From the NCBI GenBank assembly GCA_036346225.1, contig JARFIW010001177.1, positions 1,272,501 through 1,336,500 of the forward strand: a stretch of DNA of 64,000 nucleotides, given 5' to 3'. This document shows, piece after piece, positions 53,985 to 64,000 of the stretch. Under the pieces are notes generated by a model, which saw nothing but the letters and a program-made list of their open reading frames with translations, was not told the DNA's origin and ran no database searches. Position 1 is the first letter of the stretch; each line of letters opens with the position of its first letter. The DNA comes from Platerodrilus igneus. Lineage: Eukaryota; Arthropoda; Insecta; Coleoptera; Lycidae. The translations under genes and the position numbers were made by a program.

Positions 53985-54420
53985 AACCGATGGTCTTACA
54001 ACTTATAAGGGTTATATATTCCTAAAAGTGGTGGACATACAACTATACAACAGTGTGTGGGAGAATCAGAATTACCTCCAATACCAATAAGAGAAAATCG
54101 AGCAAGTCAACAAGATACATATGTAGGACATATTTGGAAAGCCGTGATTAAAAGATTATAATAAGCTGCAGGAATAAAACGAAGGAATAGATCTGATTGC
54201 GTATGGAATCAAGGACTTTATGTATAGAAACAAGCTTCTGTGCATTTTGCAATTCGAAAATCTCGACGGTCTCTATGTATCCAATTATTGGCTGGCAATA
54301 TGAGATAGTAAATTTGAGCATGGATTTTAATTTTAAACTAAGAAGAAAATTACATAAAATAGTTTGTAACTTACTTCCTATCAGAAACAACGGGAAGGGG
54401 CTAAACATTCTATTTACTTG
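53985..54420 (+). pseudogene. Diverged second copy of virus-like ORF C, 3' half
   Basis: Aligns with 5,390-5,816 of ORF C from the LTTY block, through VWENQNYLQYQ, to KNKLLCILQFENLDGLYVSN (one residue of that string differs). It keeps the base lost at 5,475, so the ORF C frameshift is specific to that copy. It has its own stops and ends at about 54,420. It lies 48 kb from the main set, so the element was present more than once or was duplicated. Confidence 0.85.
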
Positions 54421-55679
54421 ACGTAGTCATTGCAATTGCAAAACGTCATGCTTTGCACTGAATAATAATTTTTAATCGTCTAAATTTATAAAGCGAAGGC
54501 TCGTATTACGTCATATTAGGTCACATTTATCATAAACCGCTTTGTAGCAAATATACGAAGTTAGGTTTTACGATGTCAACTTCTGTGCGAAGCTCTGCCA
54601 TACCTGAATGACCCAAAGATTACAGTTATACGCATGAGCTTGCGATGCCTAATGTTAAGTTCCTATTCAACTACCAGTCTGTTCGCAAAGCAAATGAAAT
54701 CGTTTAGCACGTGACTGCCTGAACGATTTATAAGCAGCGAACCAGAGGCGTACGGATCATTGTTAGTTTGTCACCGTTGAAATTCAACAAGTTTGTGTAA
54801 TTTGAATTCACAAGTGTTATCCTGGATCACTGATATATCGAGAGAGAGAGAGGGGACCGGGAAAGGGCAGAGAAGAAAATTAATTTAACGAGCTTAAAAT
54901 TATTAAAACCAAGCGTCCCAATGAGATCACATGAATAACCCGTCATCACGTTAAATTAGATACACGAAGTCACTACAGCTACGTACCTTTAACACAGAAC
55001 GTCAAATTATACTTTATTATAGCCCCGTAAACGAGGTACGCGAATCACAAAAGACAGTTCGTAACGATATTACATAATGTGAAAATTGACGTACAAATTT
55101 CGATGACGTCACACAATATGCAAATTATTGCAACACATTTTACAGGACCCCTAAGGGGTACTTACGTGAAGATGTAAAGCTTTCTTCAGAATTACTTCAT
55201 GATGGCGGCGGCTTCCTTCAGGATTACTTCATGATGGGCGCCCGTGGCTTCGCTGGTCTTCCGGCGTCGGTTACTTCATTAATCTATCGGGCGTGGGATT
55301 TCTTGAGTCAGGTTGCATCCAAATTTGATTGTCTTCTTTCTATATGTAGACAAATAAGGTAAGGGAGACAGGTGAAAGGTACGATAATTTGGGAACACAG
55401 AAAACCTACATATCAGAAAAAAGACACGGTAAGATACGATACCACTCTCTTCGCGTTTTGGAGGCAAATCCCTACGCGCCTTCCGGAAATTTCCCACTTC
55501 CTTTCGTACACACGTGTCGGCGCAACGCACTTCTGAAGTGACGGAAATACGCGCAACAAGTCTTTTAAATTTATGGCGCAAAATCCTCACATATTAAAAC
55601 TTAGTTAAAAATGTCCAGTGCCAAAATTTTTGGCACGTAACAACTTCGCTCAAAATTTGCCGACCTGACCTTTATTGAG
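54421..55679. other. Unassigned, promoter-like and short-repeat-rich DNA
   Basis: Less AT-rich than its surroundings. It contains a TATA plus initiator arrangement near 54,730, a GA run at 54,840-54,852, and a short direct repeat (TTCAG.ATTACTTCATGATGG) at 55,189-55,240. It could be regulatory sequence of the ORF C-related insertion or an LTR relic. No second LTR copy was found. Confidence 0.4.
54727..54761 (+). promoter_or_regulatory. TATA and initiator pair
   Basis: TTTATAAGC at 54,727-54,735 followed, about 30 bases on, by TCATTGTTAGTT, a reasonable arthropod initiator context. The spacing is that of a core promoter. The transcribed product is not evident. Confidence 0.35.
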
Positions 55680-55928
55680 ATTATTATCGGTCGCCTGATA
55701 GTCGCCTGTCCCTATAGTAGGGGATAAAGAATACTACTATAGTAAGCCTGCTTATCGTAAAAGGCGATTAAAAAGCGCAGCAAGGGGCAGCAGCCTTGCT
55801 GGCTAAAAGATATTGGAGGAGGGTCGGTTGGTCTTGGGCGATCCTCAATAATTTACAAGCTTGTTGGGGGTTGGCCGTGACGGATACGGCTTTCTGCTAA
55901 AATCTTTAAAAACTGCGTTGTGGAAAGA

Positions 55929-56815
55929 TATGGAAGCCTACCACAATATTTCCCAGGTGTGCGTGGCCTAAAACACGAAATACATATAATGGAGAGCTCA
56001 CAAGTAAAATTCTTGTCCGGAGGTAAAATACTCCCTCATTCGGATCTCCGGGAGGGGGTACTTGGGGCTCGTCATCGTAAGAATATAAAACAACAGTTCG
56101 ATTTAGTGATAGGGACTTGGAATGTAAGGTCATTACTTAGAGTAGATAAGTTAATGAATTTATTAGTCGAAATGAGAAAGGAAAAGCTGGAATTTTAGGT
56201 ATTAGTGAGGTGAGATGGCCAGATAGTAATGACTTTTGGAAACATAATTATAGAATAATTACAACTTCTTCAACTAATGGACAGGCAGGGGTAGAAATAG
56301 TGTTAGGTAAAAGATTAGGGCATAAAGTTAAAGAGTACTTACAATTTAGTGATAGAATAATTATGGTTAGATTGAGTACAAAACCCACAGACACTGTTTT
56401 AGTACAGGTTTACATGCCAACAACTCAGTACGAGGATGAGGAAGTAGAAAAGGTATACGAGGATATAAATAGTATAGTGAGAAAAGCAAAAGGAGATAAG
56501 AATTTAATAGTTATGGGCGATTTTAATGCGTCAGTGTGAGAAGGTAGTGAAAGAAAAATGGTAGGAAAATTTGGGTGTGGCAGACGAAATGATAGAGGAG
56601 AAAGATTAGTTGAGTTTTGCCAGGAACATAGATTAGTAACTGTAAACACCCTATTCGAACAACATGTTAGGAGAAGATATACCTGGAAAGCGCCAGGTGA
56701 TAGGGCTAGATACCAAATAGATTATATTTTAGTTAAACAAAAATTTAGAAACCAAGTTAAAAACTGTCGTAGTTGTCAAGGGGCTGACAGATAGCGATCA
56801 TAACTTAGTTAAAAT
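55929..56815 (+). pseudogene. RTE-like endonuclease domain (family 2)
   Basis: Motifs GTWNVRSLLRVDKLM (about 56,110), ISEVRWP (around 56,200, one frame later), NLIVMGDFNASV, GCGRRNDRGERLVEFC and RRRYTWKAPGD are in the same order as in copies A and B. A one-base loss near 56,195 and a stop after GDFNASV break the frame. It would have nicked target DNA. Confidence 0.85.
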
Positions 56816-57946
56816 GAAGTGTAAACTAAAATTCAAAAAATTGAGAAAGGTTAAAAGAGAGGGATGGGATCTAGGTAAGCTTAATGATAGTATGCTAAAA
56901 GAGGAATATAAACATGTATTAGATAATAAGAGCAAAGAGATATCTGTAGGAGGGAACGTAGAAAATAGATGGAAAGAAATAAAACTGACTGTACATGATA
57001 CAGCAACACAGACTATAGGTAAGAAAAAAATAGAAGCGAGAAAACCCTGGGTAACAAAGGAGATATTAGATTTAATAGAGAATAGAAGAAAGCTTACCTT
57101 TTCAGAGAAGTGGATAGTGAAAGTAAGCAAAAATATAATACAGTTAGAAATAAGATCGTACATGAGTGTAGAAAAGCTAGAAATAAATGGATGGAGGAGA
57201 ATTGTAAGGGAATACAAGATGATTTGAGAGTTGGTAAGACAGACAGGGCTTACAGGGCAGTTAAAAAGTTTTTTGTGAAAGATAGGAAAAAATATAATGG
57301 TATTAGAGACGAGAATAATAAGTTACAGCCTAGTTCTAAACCAAAATTAAAAATAGGTAATACCGAGTTGGGGGAGGTAAATGAATTTTGCTATTTAGGT
57401 AGTATAATTACAAAGGATGGACGTGACAGAAGGGATATAGTAGCTAGAATAGCTCAAGCTAGAAAAATGTTTTTAAAAAAGAAAAACTTACTAATAGCTA
57501 ATAGTATTAGTTTAGATAATAGAAAAAGTTTCTTAAAGTCGTACGTATGGAGCGTTCTACTATACGGTAGTGAGACTTGAACAATTAAAGAAGTAGATAA
57601 GAAAAAGATAGAAGCTTTTGAAACTTGGTGTTATAGGAGAATGTTAAAGATTAGTTGGACAGATAGAGTAACAAACGAGGAAGTTTATAGAAGGATAGGT
57701 GAGGAACCCTGTATGTGGAAACAATTGAAGGTCAGGAGAGATAGAATGATAGGGCACCAGCTAAGACATGAGGGACTATTTAGTAAAGTCTTAGATTATA
57801 GACTACCAAATAAAAATAGAGTAGGAAGGCCTAGACAAAGCTATATTAGTCAAATTATTAGAGATTTAGGTTGTGAAGGGTATGCAGACCTTTTTAGACT
57901 AGCTCAGAATACACAAGAATTTAGAGCTGCATCAAACCGACTTTAA
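56816..57946 (+). pseudogene. RTE-like linker joined to C-terminal domain, RT missing
   Basis: The linker (KPWVTKEILDLIENRRK, CRKARNKWMEENCK, VGKTDRAYRAVK, IRDENNKLQ) runs straight into LKIGNTELGEVNEFCYLGSI, the segment that normally follows the reverse transcriptase. Motifs A, B and C of the RT are therefore absent. The C-terminus (WCYRRMLKISWTDRV, MIGHQLRHEG, RVGRPRQSYI) is intact to the stop at 57,946. One stop lies at 57,580 and a frameshift near 57,110. Such a deletion copy could only move in trans. Confidence 0.85.
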
Positions 57947-57991
57947 GTAAGTTCGAAAACAAAACAAAAAAATAAAAATCAGTTAACTAAA

Positions 57992-58177
57992 TGTCGCCAT
58001 GACATAACTCACAATTAGTTAGCGGTCTGGCATGTTGGTAGCGTTTCGTTGCTAAAGCCTTACCATAACATATAATTTAATAAACGTCACCATGACATAA
58101 CTCACAATTAGGTAGCGGTCTGGCATGTTGGCAGCGATTCGTTGCTTAAGCCTTACCATAACATATAATTTAACACT
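57992..58177. repeat. 93-bp tandem duplication
   Basis: Two copies of a unit containing CCATGACATAACTCACAATTAG, GTAGCGGTCTGGCATGTTGG and GCCTTACCATAACATATAAT (each quoted block under three mismatches between copies). It lies in the 3' region of the family 2 RTE-like element. Confidence 0.9.
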
Positions 58178-58470
58178 TTTCCTTTTTTGAAGCGGATAAC
58201 CAGGTTATATTTCATTTCCTTATAAATGGTAATCATGTAAACATGTTAGAGTTCTTTAACAACCATCAGGTTGCTAATATCTATGTAGAGCCAGGTGGAT
58301 AGGAAAAAGGATGATATAGGAAGACCAAGACCAAACTATATTAGTCAAATTATTAGAAATTTAGTTTGTGAAGGGTATGTAGAGCTTTTTAGATTAGCAC
58401 AGAATAGAAAAGAAGTTAGAGCTGTGTCAAACCGACCTTAAGTAAGGTCGAAAACAAAATGATGATGAGT

Positions 58471-59279
58471 TTTTCTCGTTTGCGTGACATAATGCAATTT
58501 GTAAATTAATACACAAACTTGAGACATTTATAATTAAACCAGGATGCTAGTGCTTTCCCCTGGTGATTGTATGTAAACAGAAAAGTGTTGGAGTTTTTGA
58601 TATCATCGTAAACAGCAATCTAATAATTATTGAGTAAGAGGTTAGTGATGTATACGAACAAGTAATTAGTACAAGTCATTATAAAATCCATTCACATTTA
58701 TACTTATGCAATGGATTCATCTTTCAAAGCATTGCTAGATTTGGTGTTGTTTTATAAATATTTGCACTAGTGTCGAATGGCATTTGAATGTATGTAACAA
58801 GAGTTATAACGTGATTATACGTTATCTGAAAATTATAATTTGCATTCATTCTGGTTTGTTTTATTTAAAGATGTGCGTAATGAAGATACTGTTATTAAGC
58901 GGTTAATGAGTATTAAACATTTACGCTATAAAATTATATTATTAGTAACAACGGATTTTTACGCAATTAACCAAATAATTAGAATACTAGAAAATTTCCA
59001 AATCATCAAGTATTACACCAGGCATTTGAATGCAGAGGTATGCTCCTACATATTAGTTTTCGCAATGTATACTTTTACATTGTATGTTGCAAATTTAAAA
59101 TGTACTAAATAAACAGTATTTTTACATTGGGTGTTACTTTTATATATTACACAAGAATAGCTTTAAAAATCTCTGATCTCCAACCATGGATAAATTTTGG
59201 CATTCACAGATTAAGCATGCAAAATGTATTACCAACCACCAATGTTACTAATTGTGCTAAAATTTTGTGAAATGGGCCT
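58471..59279. other. Unassigned DNA
   Basis: 58,664-58,710 resembles 28,251-28,295. An ORF of 90 codons at 58,840-59,112 has no recognisable signature; its C-terminal half is hydrophobic. Confidence 0.35.
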
Positions 59280-59349
59280 TGCATACTTTAATGTTAATTA
59301 AGTTTGTGTCGATATTGCAAATTTAATAACTACTAAAAATGATACTGGC

Positions 59350-59910
59350 GTGACCCCAGGATTCGTACAATACTTCACAGTTGACGATACACTTGAATCA
59401 ACTTTAGACCATGGTTGTGAGTTTAGAAACGAGGCCATCCAGAATACCATGGAAAAAATAAAACTTCATTTTATCACACAAAATCGTCTAGAATCAAACG
59501 GATTAATTGAACTACTACATTTCACATTATTGGAACAAATAAGACTTTTGAGACTAACATACAAGAAGGTACCTGTTACCAGTTTAATGTTGTACGCCAT
59601 AATTGCTTATAATAATACAATTTATTCTTCAACATACCTTACACCACTAGAATGAAGATTAGTACATTCGGATTCTCGTAATTTTTATGACACCCTACAA
59701 CATATAGAGGTGTACCAGCACTACGTCAGACATCATACAGAGAAATTTGAAATCACATACAATTACGTAGAAAACAAACTAGATAGCGGCAAGGAACGTA
59801 TAACAAAAACGCGCAGTGAAAACGCGGATGTGAAAAAATTTATGGTAGAACAAACGGTTTATGAAAGAAAGTTTAAAAGTAAACGACATAAACGGCCCCT
59901 AGAAATTTAG
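59350..59910 (+). pseudogene. Gypsy/errantivirus-type integrase, C-terminal half
   Basis: LDHGCEFRNEAIQ holds the second catalytic-Asp region, and RLESNGLIELLHFTLLEQIR the third motif (usual HPESNG then an ERFHSTL-type Glu; here the Glu is kept in IELLH). It continues with MLYAIIAYNNTI.SST and LTPLE. One in-frame TGA at 59,653 separates this from the C-terminal part to 59,910 (HSDSRNFYDTLQ and a basic tail RKFKSKRHKRP). The first catalytic Asp and zinc-binding domain are missing. Confidence 0.8.
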
Positions 59911-60179
59911 GTGCGTTTAAAATAAAAAACAAATCGGATAAAAATGTAGCTGCAGCAGATAATGGAAAATCCATAAGGTATACACATTTAAAGAATTTAA
60001 AACACCCTGTAATTTTAGATGAACAATCATCACCCTCCACTCAGGTAGGACGGACGACAATGAAATAATAGTAAAAGATGTAAAATACAACCCCGGTATA
60101 CAACCAGTAAAATTGGGAAGTATGCAAAACACAATGGACTTAAACTTTATCACCGAAATGTGACTTAGCCGAATTGAAA

Positions 60180-61618
60180 CGAGAATTTTGTATATTTAGA
60201 GATAGTTACGACAAACAACTAGATTAGGAAATAATTACGCGATAAAAATGTTTAACTATAGAAGTACAATGAAAAATATCATAAAAAACACAGACGACAA
60301 ATTCGGTCGTTTTATACCTACAGATTAAACCACAAGACAGAAAAGAAGACCTATAGATAGATTAGGTAGCATTATAAAACTAATCGCAGGTAATTTAAAT
60401 AACCAAGTTGCTGAGCAATTTGACAATGTAATACAACAATTATTTAACAACATAAATGACATAAAAACTGTTGTTAAAAGTAAATTTTATGTAACTCAAA
60501 CAACAATAGTAAAATTTTATCATACTCTCCGACTATCAGTAAATAACCAGGATAGTGTAACAAGTAAAATATTAGCTCTTGAAAATTATACGCAAACCAC
60601 AATATTAATAATACACAATTTGATAATTTTTAATACAGTATTTAACCAATTTCCTCACTGTAATTCACCAGATTTTAACCACGTTGGAAAATGCTGCATC
60701 GTTTGCTAAACTAAATAACTTGCATGCTGGTGTTATCAAACCGCTCGATTTATTAAAAGAATTAACAAGAGTCAAATCGTTTATAACCTACAGTAAACTA
60801 CTTTTCAAAGTAACAGAATGTAACTTACTTGTGTTTGAAACTTTAGCCATAGTAAAACGCTACACAAAGAATCACGAAGTTACATTTTGGATAGAAATTC
60901 CAATTGTAGAAATAAACCCTCATAATTATTATCATTTATTTGCTTTCTTTATGAAAGTTAATAGTCAATAACAAATTATTATCCCTAAAAACAAGCTCCT
61001 TTCCCTAAATGATCTTAGATATGAATTCACAAATAAAAAATGTAAAGTAGTGGCATCCGACCAATGCTTATGTCAATCAATCACAAACACAACCATTCAA
61101 GCAGATATCTCTTGCGAAGTACAATTATTACGGTTTTCTAATCAATACGCGAACTTTGTGCCAAAATCATCACAGTTTACAGAAATTAAAATTCAAAAGA
61201 TTACGGATAACAAGCGGATTGCTGTGTTTCCGAAAGAAGTGATAGTAATCGCCACTTGCACCAAAGACAAAAACAGAATCTCCATATTGGAAGCAAATTC
61301 ATCACCATCAAAAAAGATTGCTACCTAAAATTAGAAATGAAAATCATACGAGTGTATCAAAACCTAGCAGTGACGAAAAAATTTGCAAACCTACCCGAAC
61401 TGCAAATGAAGATTTCTCTAACCAAAGATAACGACATCATCCAACACCCAATGCAACTAGAGCATCTGGATTTAGACGATCTCAACCACGCAGTGAAATT
61501 AATGAACAACTACAAAGAACATTTAAATGCCCTAAAAGTGCAAAAGTTACACTACGATAATATTAGTGTCTGGACAGTTGTGTCGATAATTTTGCTCAGT
61601 TCGCAAAGTGTACATTAG
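60180..61618 (+). pseudogene. Env-like (baculovirus F / errantivirus type) glycoprotein remnant
   Basis: Near 60,340 a basic site RQKRRP is followed by a Gly/Ile-rich stretch (IDRLGSIIKLIAGNL) resembling the furin site and fusion-peptide start of insect F-type envelope proteins. Helical sequence follows, then a Cys-bearing ectodomain part (61,050-61,330) and a C-terminal open frame to 61,618 with a hydrophobic anchor (SVWTVVSIILLSS). Several frameshifts and stops interrupt it, including between 60,690 and 61,260. Position after integrase and before the polypurine tract fits env. It cannot make a full protein. Confidence 0.65.
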
Positions 61619-61711
61619 ATATAAGATTAGAGCAACAGTAGATGATTCTTTGAGGGCAAACATTTAAAAAATTAAGTAATCAACCTTTAGTTTTTGATCC
61701 AAGAGGGGAGG

Positions 61712-62190
61712 CGTAACGTATACCCTATATTAATATGTATTAATTAAATGTAATAATTATTTTTATAGAAACAAAATGATACATTGTATTATGGAATGTG
61801 TCAACCCCGTTCACACTAAGTTTTGAATAAGAGCCAATTACTTTATAACATAAACGCAAGTTGATACAATTAGATAAAGAACAATGAACTTCTACTAAGC
61901 GGACTTATGTATAATTACCTGAGATAAAGACATTTTATCCTAGTGAGAGAGCGCAATTTTGCAGTTTTCCACAGAACAATGTGAGACAAGAGGCTTCAGG
62001 TTAACTGAGAGAAGACATTCGAGTCAGTGAGTCTTCAAATCTCTTAACTTTCGCATTGTTAGAAATCAAAATACTTACATTAATTATTAATTATTGAAAA
62101 TAGTAAGCTGTAAAATTTTAAACTTGTACTTTAAGAATAAAGGTGTTCAAGTTATTTGTGAATTAAACGAGTCTGCTGGTAATTGAACAA
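61712..62190 (+). repeat. Probable 3' LTR of the errantivirus-like element
   Basis: Begins right after the polypurine tract AAGAGGGGAGG with CGTAACGTATACCC (LTRs of this group often start TGTAACGTA). It contains an AATAAA at about 62,135 and ends in an uncertain position before 62,200. No partner LTR in the window confirms the borders. Confidence 0.5.
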
Positions 62191-62930
62191 TAAAATTAGA
62201 TCTTATAGTTGTTTTTCTTGAGTGAAGCTTTTTAAAATGAGACTTTCAAGGACCCTAAATCCATCTTGCTTCTAAAAGTTTATTATAACCTTGGCATAGA
62301 AATTTACATGCTTAACTCATAAAACTTATTATAAGGGTTAAGGAGTGTTTAACCTGTAATAATTGACGCTCGAAAAAAGGTTGTAATAATTTTCGACAGT
62401 TGCGTGAATGGTAATAACATATATGTAATAAAAAAAGCACAAAATTAAATTAATATTTTGTGTTTCAAAATGATATTCCATTGGGACTAATTTCTCGTTA
62501 TTCTGTCTTCGGAAACGTTTGAATGATACCGGTTGTAAATGTGTGTAACAGGCATAATACTTTTCTTGATGAACACATTCATCAACTACAATAACCTAGA
62601 TTATTAAAATCCGAATCAACATATTTAATGTAGAGCTGCGTTTTCGTATCTTGAAATGCTTCAGCATTTCCTACAATATTCACTAAATCCATATTAACTA
62701 ATTTAAGACCACACCTCATTTTGAGTAGCTTGTCAGTCGACAGATATAAGACTGGTCAGCTTATTAATCAATTTTTAACAAAATTTATACTGTCATTAAC
62801 AGCCACAGATCAAGTCTGACTTAAGCAGCGGTAATATTCGGTGATAACCAAGACGTTAATGAATATATTTTTAACTTTCCTGTTACATTTGTCATAGAAT
62901 AACACCGTAAGTTGAAATACATCTTTGTAG
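62191..62930. other. Unassigned AT-rich DNA
   Basis: No gene, RNA or repeat family recognised. Confidence 0.4.
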
Positions 62931-62989
62931 CTGTTAATACTGCTTGACCATTGTTTATTAGATGGGCGTAATTGAGACATGGTGTTATC

Positions 62990-63800
62990 AGAGAAGAAAA
63001 AATACTATTACAATTTTACAATGGTAATTTTAATAAATTCTGAAATGGCTCTACGACCTTATGTATGAAAATGCAAGAGAAATGAGACCTCTGCATATGG
63101 AACGATATCTCAATTGAGTGATCCCACTGAAGCAGTATCTTGAATATTCATAGGCGTCTTGTAGAAATTGAAACTCTTCATAAGAACACCAATGATGCAG
63201 GTAGACCACAGGTAGACCACAGATCAAAGAGGCTGTTCTAAATGAAATTGAAGAACATCTAGACACTAGTACCAGAAAAATCGGGGAACGTTCAAATATT
63301 AGTAATCTAGTTGCTTTGCGTATACTGCGTGATTCTCTGTTATACTTTTACCACATTCAAAGGGTGTAGACACTCATTCCTCAAGATTTCCCTTTAAGAG
63401 TTAGTTTCTACCAGTGGAAATAGGCTAGTAGTAAACCCCAATTTTGACTGTAAAATCCTTTTTATTAACGAAACCAATTTCTCAGAGAGTTCGACTATAA
63501 ATTTTCACAACAACCACATATGGACTGAAAAAAATTCAAAAGGAATTGTAGACACGCATTTTTAAGAGCAGTTCTTATGGAATATAAAGAGTAGTGTAAT
63601 TGAGTATCATTCAATTGGCCCTTTCTTTTTGCGTGGTAGATTTACTTGTCACTCATACAGGCATTTTTTGGAACACGAGCTGCCTTTAATACTCAAGACT
63701 TACCTCGTTTGCTGACAAATCAGATGTGGAAATTGCACAATGGTGCCCCAGCACATGTTTCTATTTTGGCTCGGGAGTAATTAAATGAAGTGTATGAGTC
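62990..63800 (+). pseudogene. Third mariner-like transposase relic
   Basis: In shifting frames: AGRPQ repeated, VLNEIEEHLDTSTRKIGERS and LRILRDSLLYFYHIQRV (HTH and linker of DUF4817-type mariner transposases), IPQDFPLRVSFYQW, then LFINETNFSESS (Asn for the first catalytic Asp), PFFLRGRFTC, and LHNGAPAHVSILARE (Asn for the second Asp). It ends at LNEVYESMAA just before the SINE-like sequence, so the third catalytic motif is missing. A short duplication lies at 63,198-63,222. Confidence 0.75.
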
Positions 63801-63817
63801 AATGGCTGCTACTCAAT

Positions 63818-64000
63818 GAATGCGGTAGTGCTGCAGCGGGCAACTCCGTAGAGTAGATAGGTTCGCGTATGACTGCTGAGTCCAAGGTCCCGGGTTCGAT
63901 TCCCGACACGAACCGCTTGAAATATGTTAGGCGAGCATTCTTCACAAAAATACACCCTCGTTCGAATAGGAGGCAAAATATAGATCCCGTGTGTAAACGT
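63818..64000 (+). repeat. tRNA-derived SINE-like sequence (runs off window)
   Basis: A Pol III B box GGTTCGATTCC lies at about 63,893, preceded by CCAAGGTCCCG as in tRNA anticodon-to-T-arm regions. Upstream there is a GCAGCGGGCAACTCCG stretch where an A box would be. A GAACC run downstream could close the T-arm side, but no full cloverleaf can be drawn, so it is tRNA-derived rather than a tRNA gene. It interrupts the mariner-like relic and continues beyond 64,000. Confidence 0.55.

Larger units (their letters stand above)
55680..58470 (+). mobile_element. RTE-like retrotransposon, family 2, RT-deleted copy
   Basis: A second RTE-like family, clearly diverged from copies A and B. The 5' UTR has GCCTGCTTATCGTAAAAGGC, a block I associate with arthropod RTE-type leaders. 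The coding region is endonuclease, linker and C-terminus, with the reverse transcriptase removed by an internal deletion at about 57,325-57,345. After the ORF end at 57,945 come a 93-bp tandem pair and then a second C-terminus fragment (58,290-58,440) with the tail AAATGATGATGAG. Confidence 0.85.
59280..62190 (+). mobile_element. Errantivirus-like (env-bearing gypsy) retroelement, 3' half
   Basis: The order is integrase C-terminal half, Env-like remnant, a polypurine tract AAGAGGGGAGG at 61,701 and a probable 3' LTR. This is the 3' half of an insect endogenous retrovirus of the gypsy/errantivirus kind. Gag, protease and RT are absent, so it is 5'-truncated. No matching 5' LTR is present in the window. 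Confidence 0.75.

Overview
The window looks like a piece of an arthropod, probably insect, nuclear genome. It is AT-rich, has several long (TA)n microsatellites, no bacterial-style operons, and almost every recognisable coding stretch is a broken transposable element or virus-like gene. The only cellular-type gene I recognise is a pseudogene of an SLC35E2-like sugar-phosphate/nucleotide-sugar transporter (about 49.8-50.45 kb, minus strand). I found no intact host gene.

Layout. 0.5-10.3 kb: a mosaic of duplicated, decayed segments around a compact same-strand set of unrecognised intronless ORFs (3.43-5.82 kb), with diverged partial copies at 1.1, 6.9 and 54.0 kb, a C2H2 zinc-finger ORF at 8.65-9.2 kb and several direct duplications. 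I read this as a decayed virus-like or large DNA-element insertion, but I cannot name the family. 12.05-14.98 kb: six roughly 500-bp units arranged as two in one direction and four in the other, each carrying a type I hammerhead self-cleaving ribozyme; three ribozyme cores are intact. 15.2-23.4 kb: two 5'-truncated Penelope-like elements (reverse transcriptase plus GIY-YIG endonuclease) head to head, the right one split by a 4.9-kb RTE-like non-LTR retrotransposon (10-bp target duplication) that itself holds a 70-bp minisatellite. 23.44-26.04 kb: a Tc1/mariner-like transposon with long terminal inverted repeats, holding another RTE 3' fragment.

29-33.9 kb: two degenerate Ty3/gypsy-type retrotransposons. 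35.4-36.5 kb: an imperfect tandem repeat. 36.7-45.1 kb: a Polinton/Maverick remnant, with small proteins, a repeat protein with DAVNK motifs, an integrase with chromodomain on the plus strand and a converging protein-primed-type DNA polymerase B on the minus strand. The polymerase is split by a second RTE-like copy with a 10-bp target duplication. 47.0-48.76 kb: a second mariner-like element. 51.1-51.5 kb: a hAT-type transposase C-terminus. 55.7-58.5 kb: a second RTE-like family copy that has lost its reverse transcriptase. 59.3-62.2 kb: an errantivirus-like integrase end, an Env-like remnant and a probable 3' LTR. 62.9-63.8 kb: a third mariner-like remnant followed by a tRNA-derived SINE-like sequence at the window edge.

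The pieces do not work together as a pathway. They record a layered history: Polinton and Penelope insertions first, RTE-like insertions into both, mariner insertions next to TA-rich DNA, then point decay. The most distinctive parts are the inverted hammerhead-ribozyme array next to Penelope-like elements, and the unnamed virus-like ORF cassette with its scattered copies.
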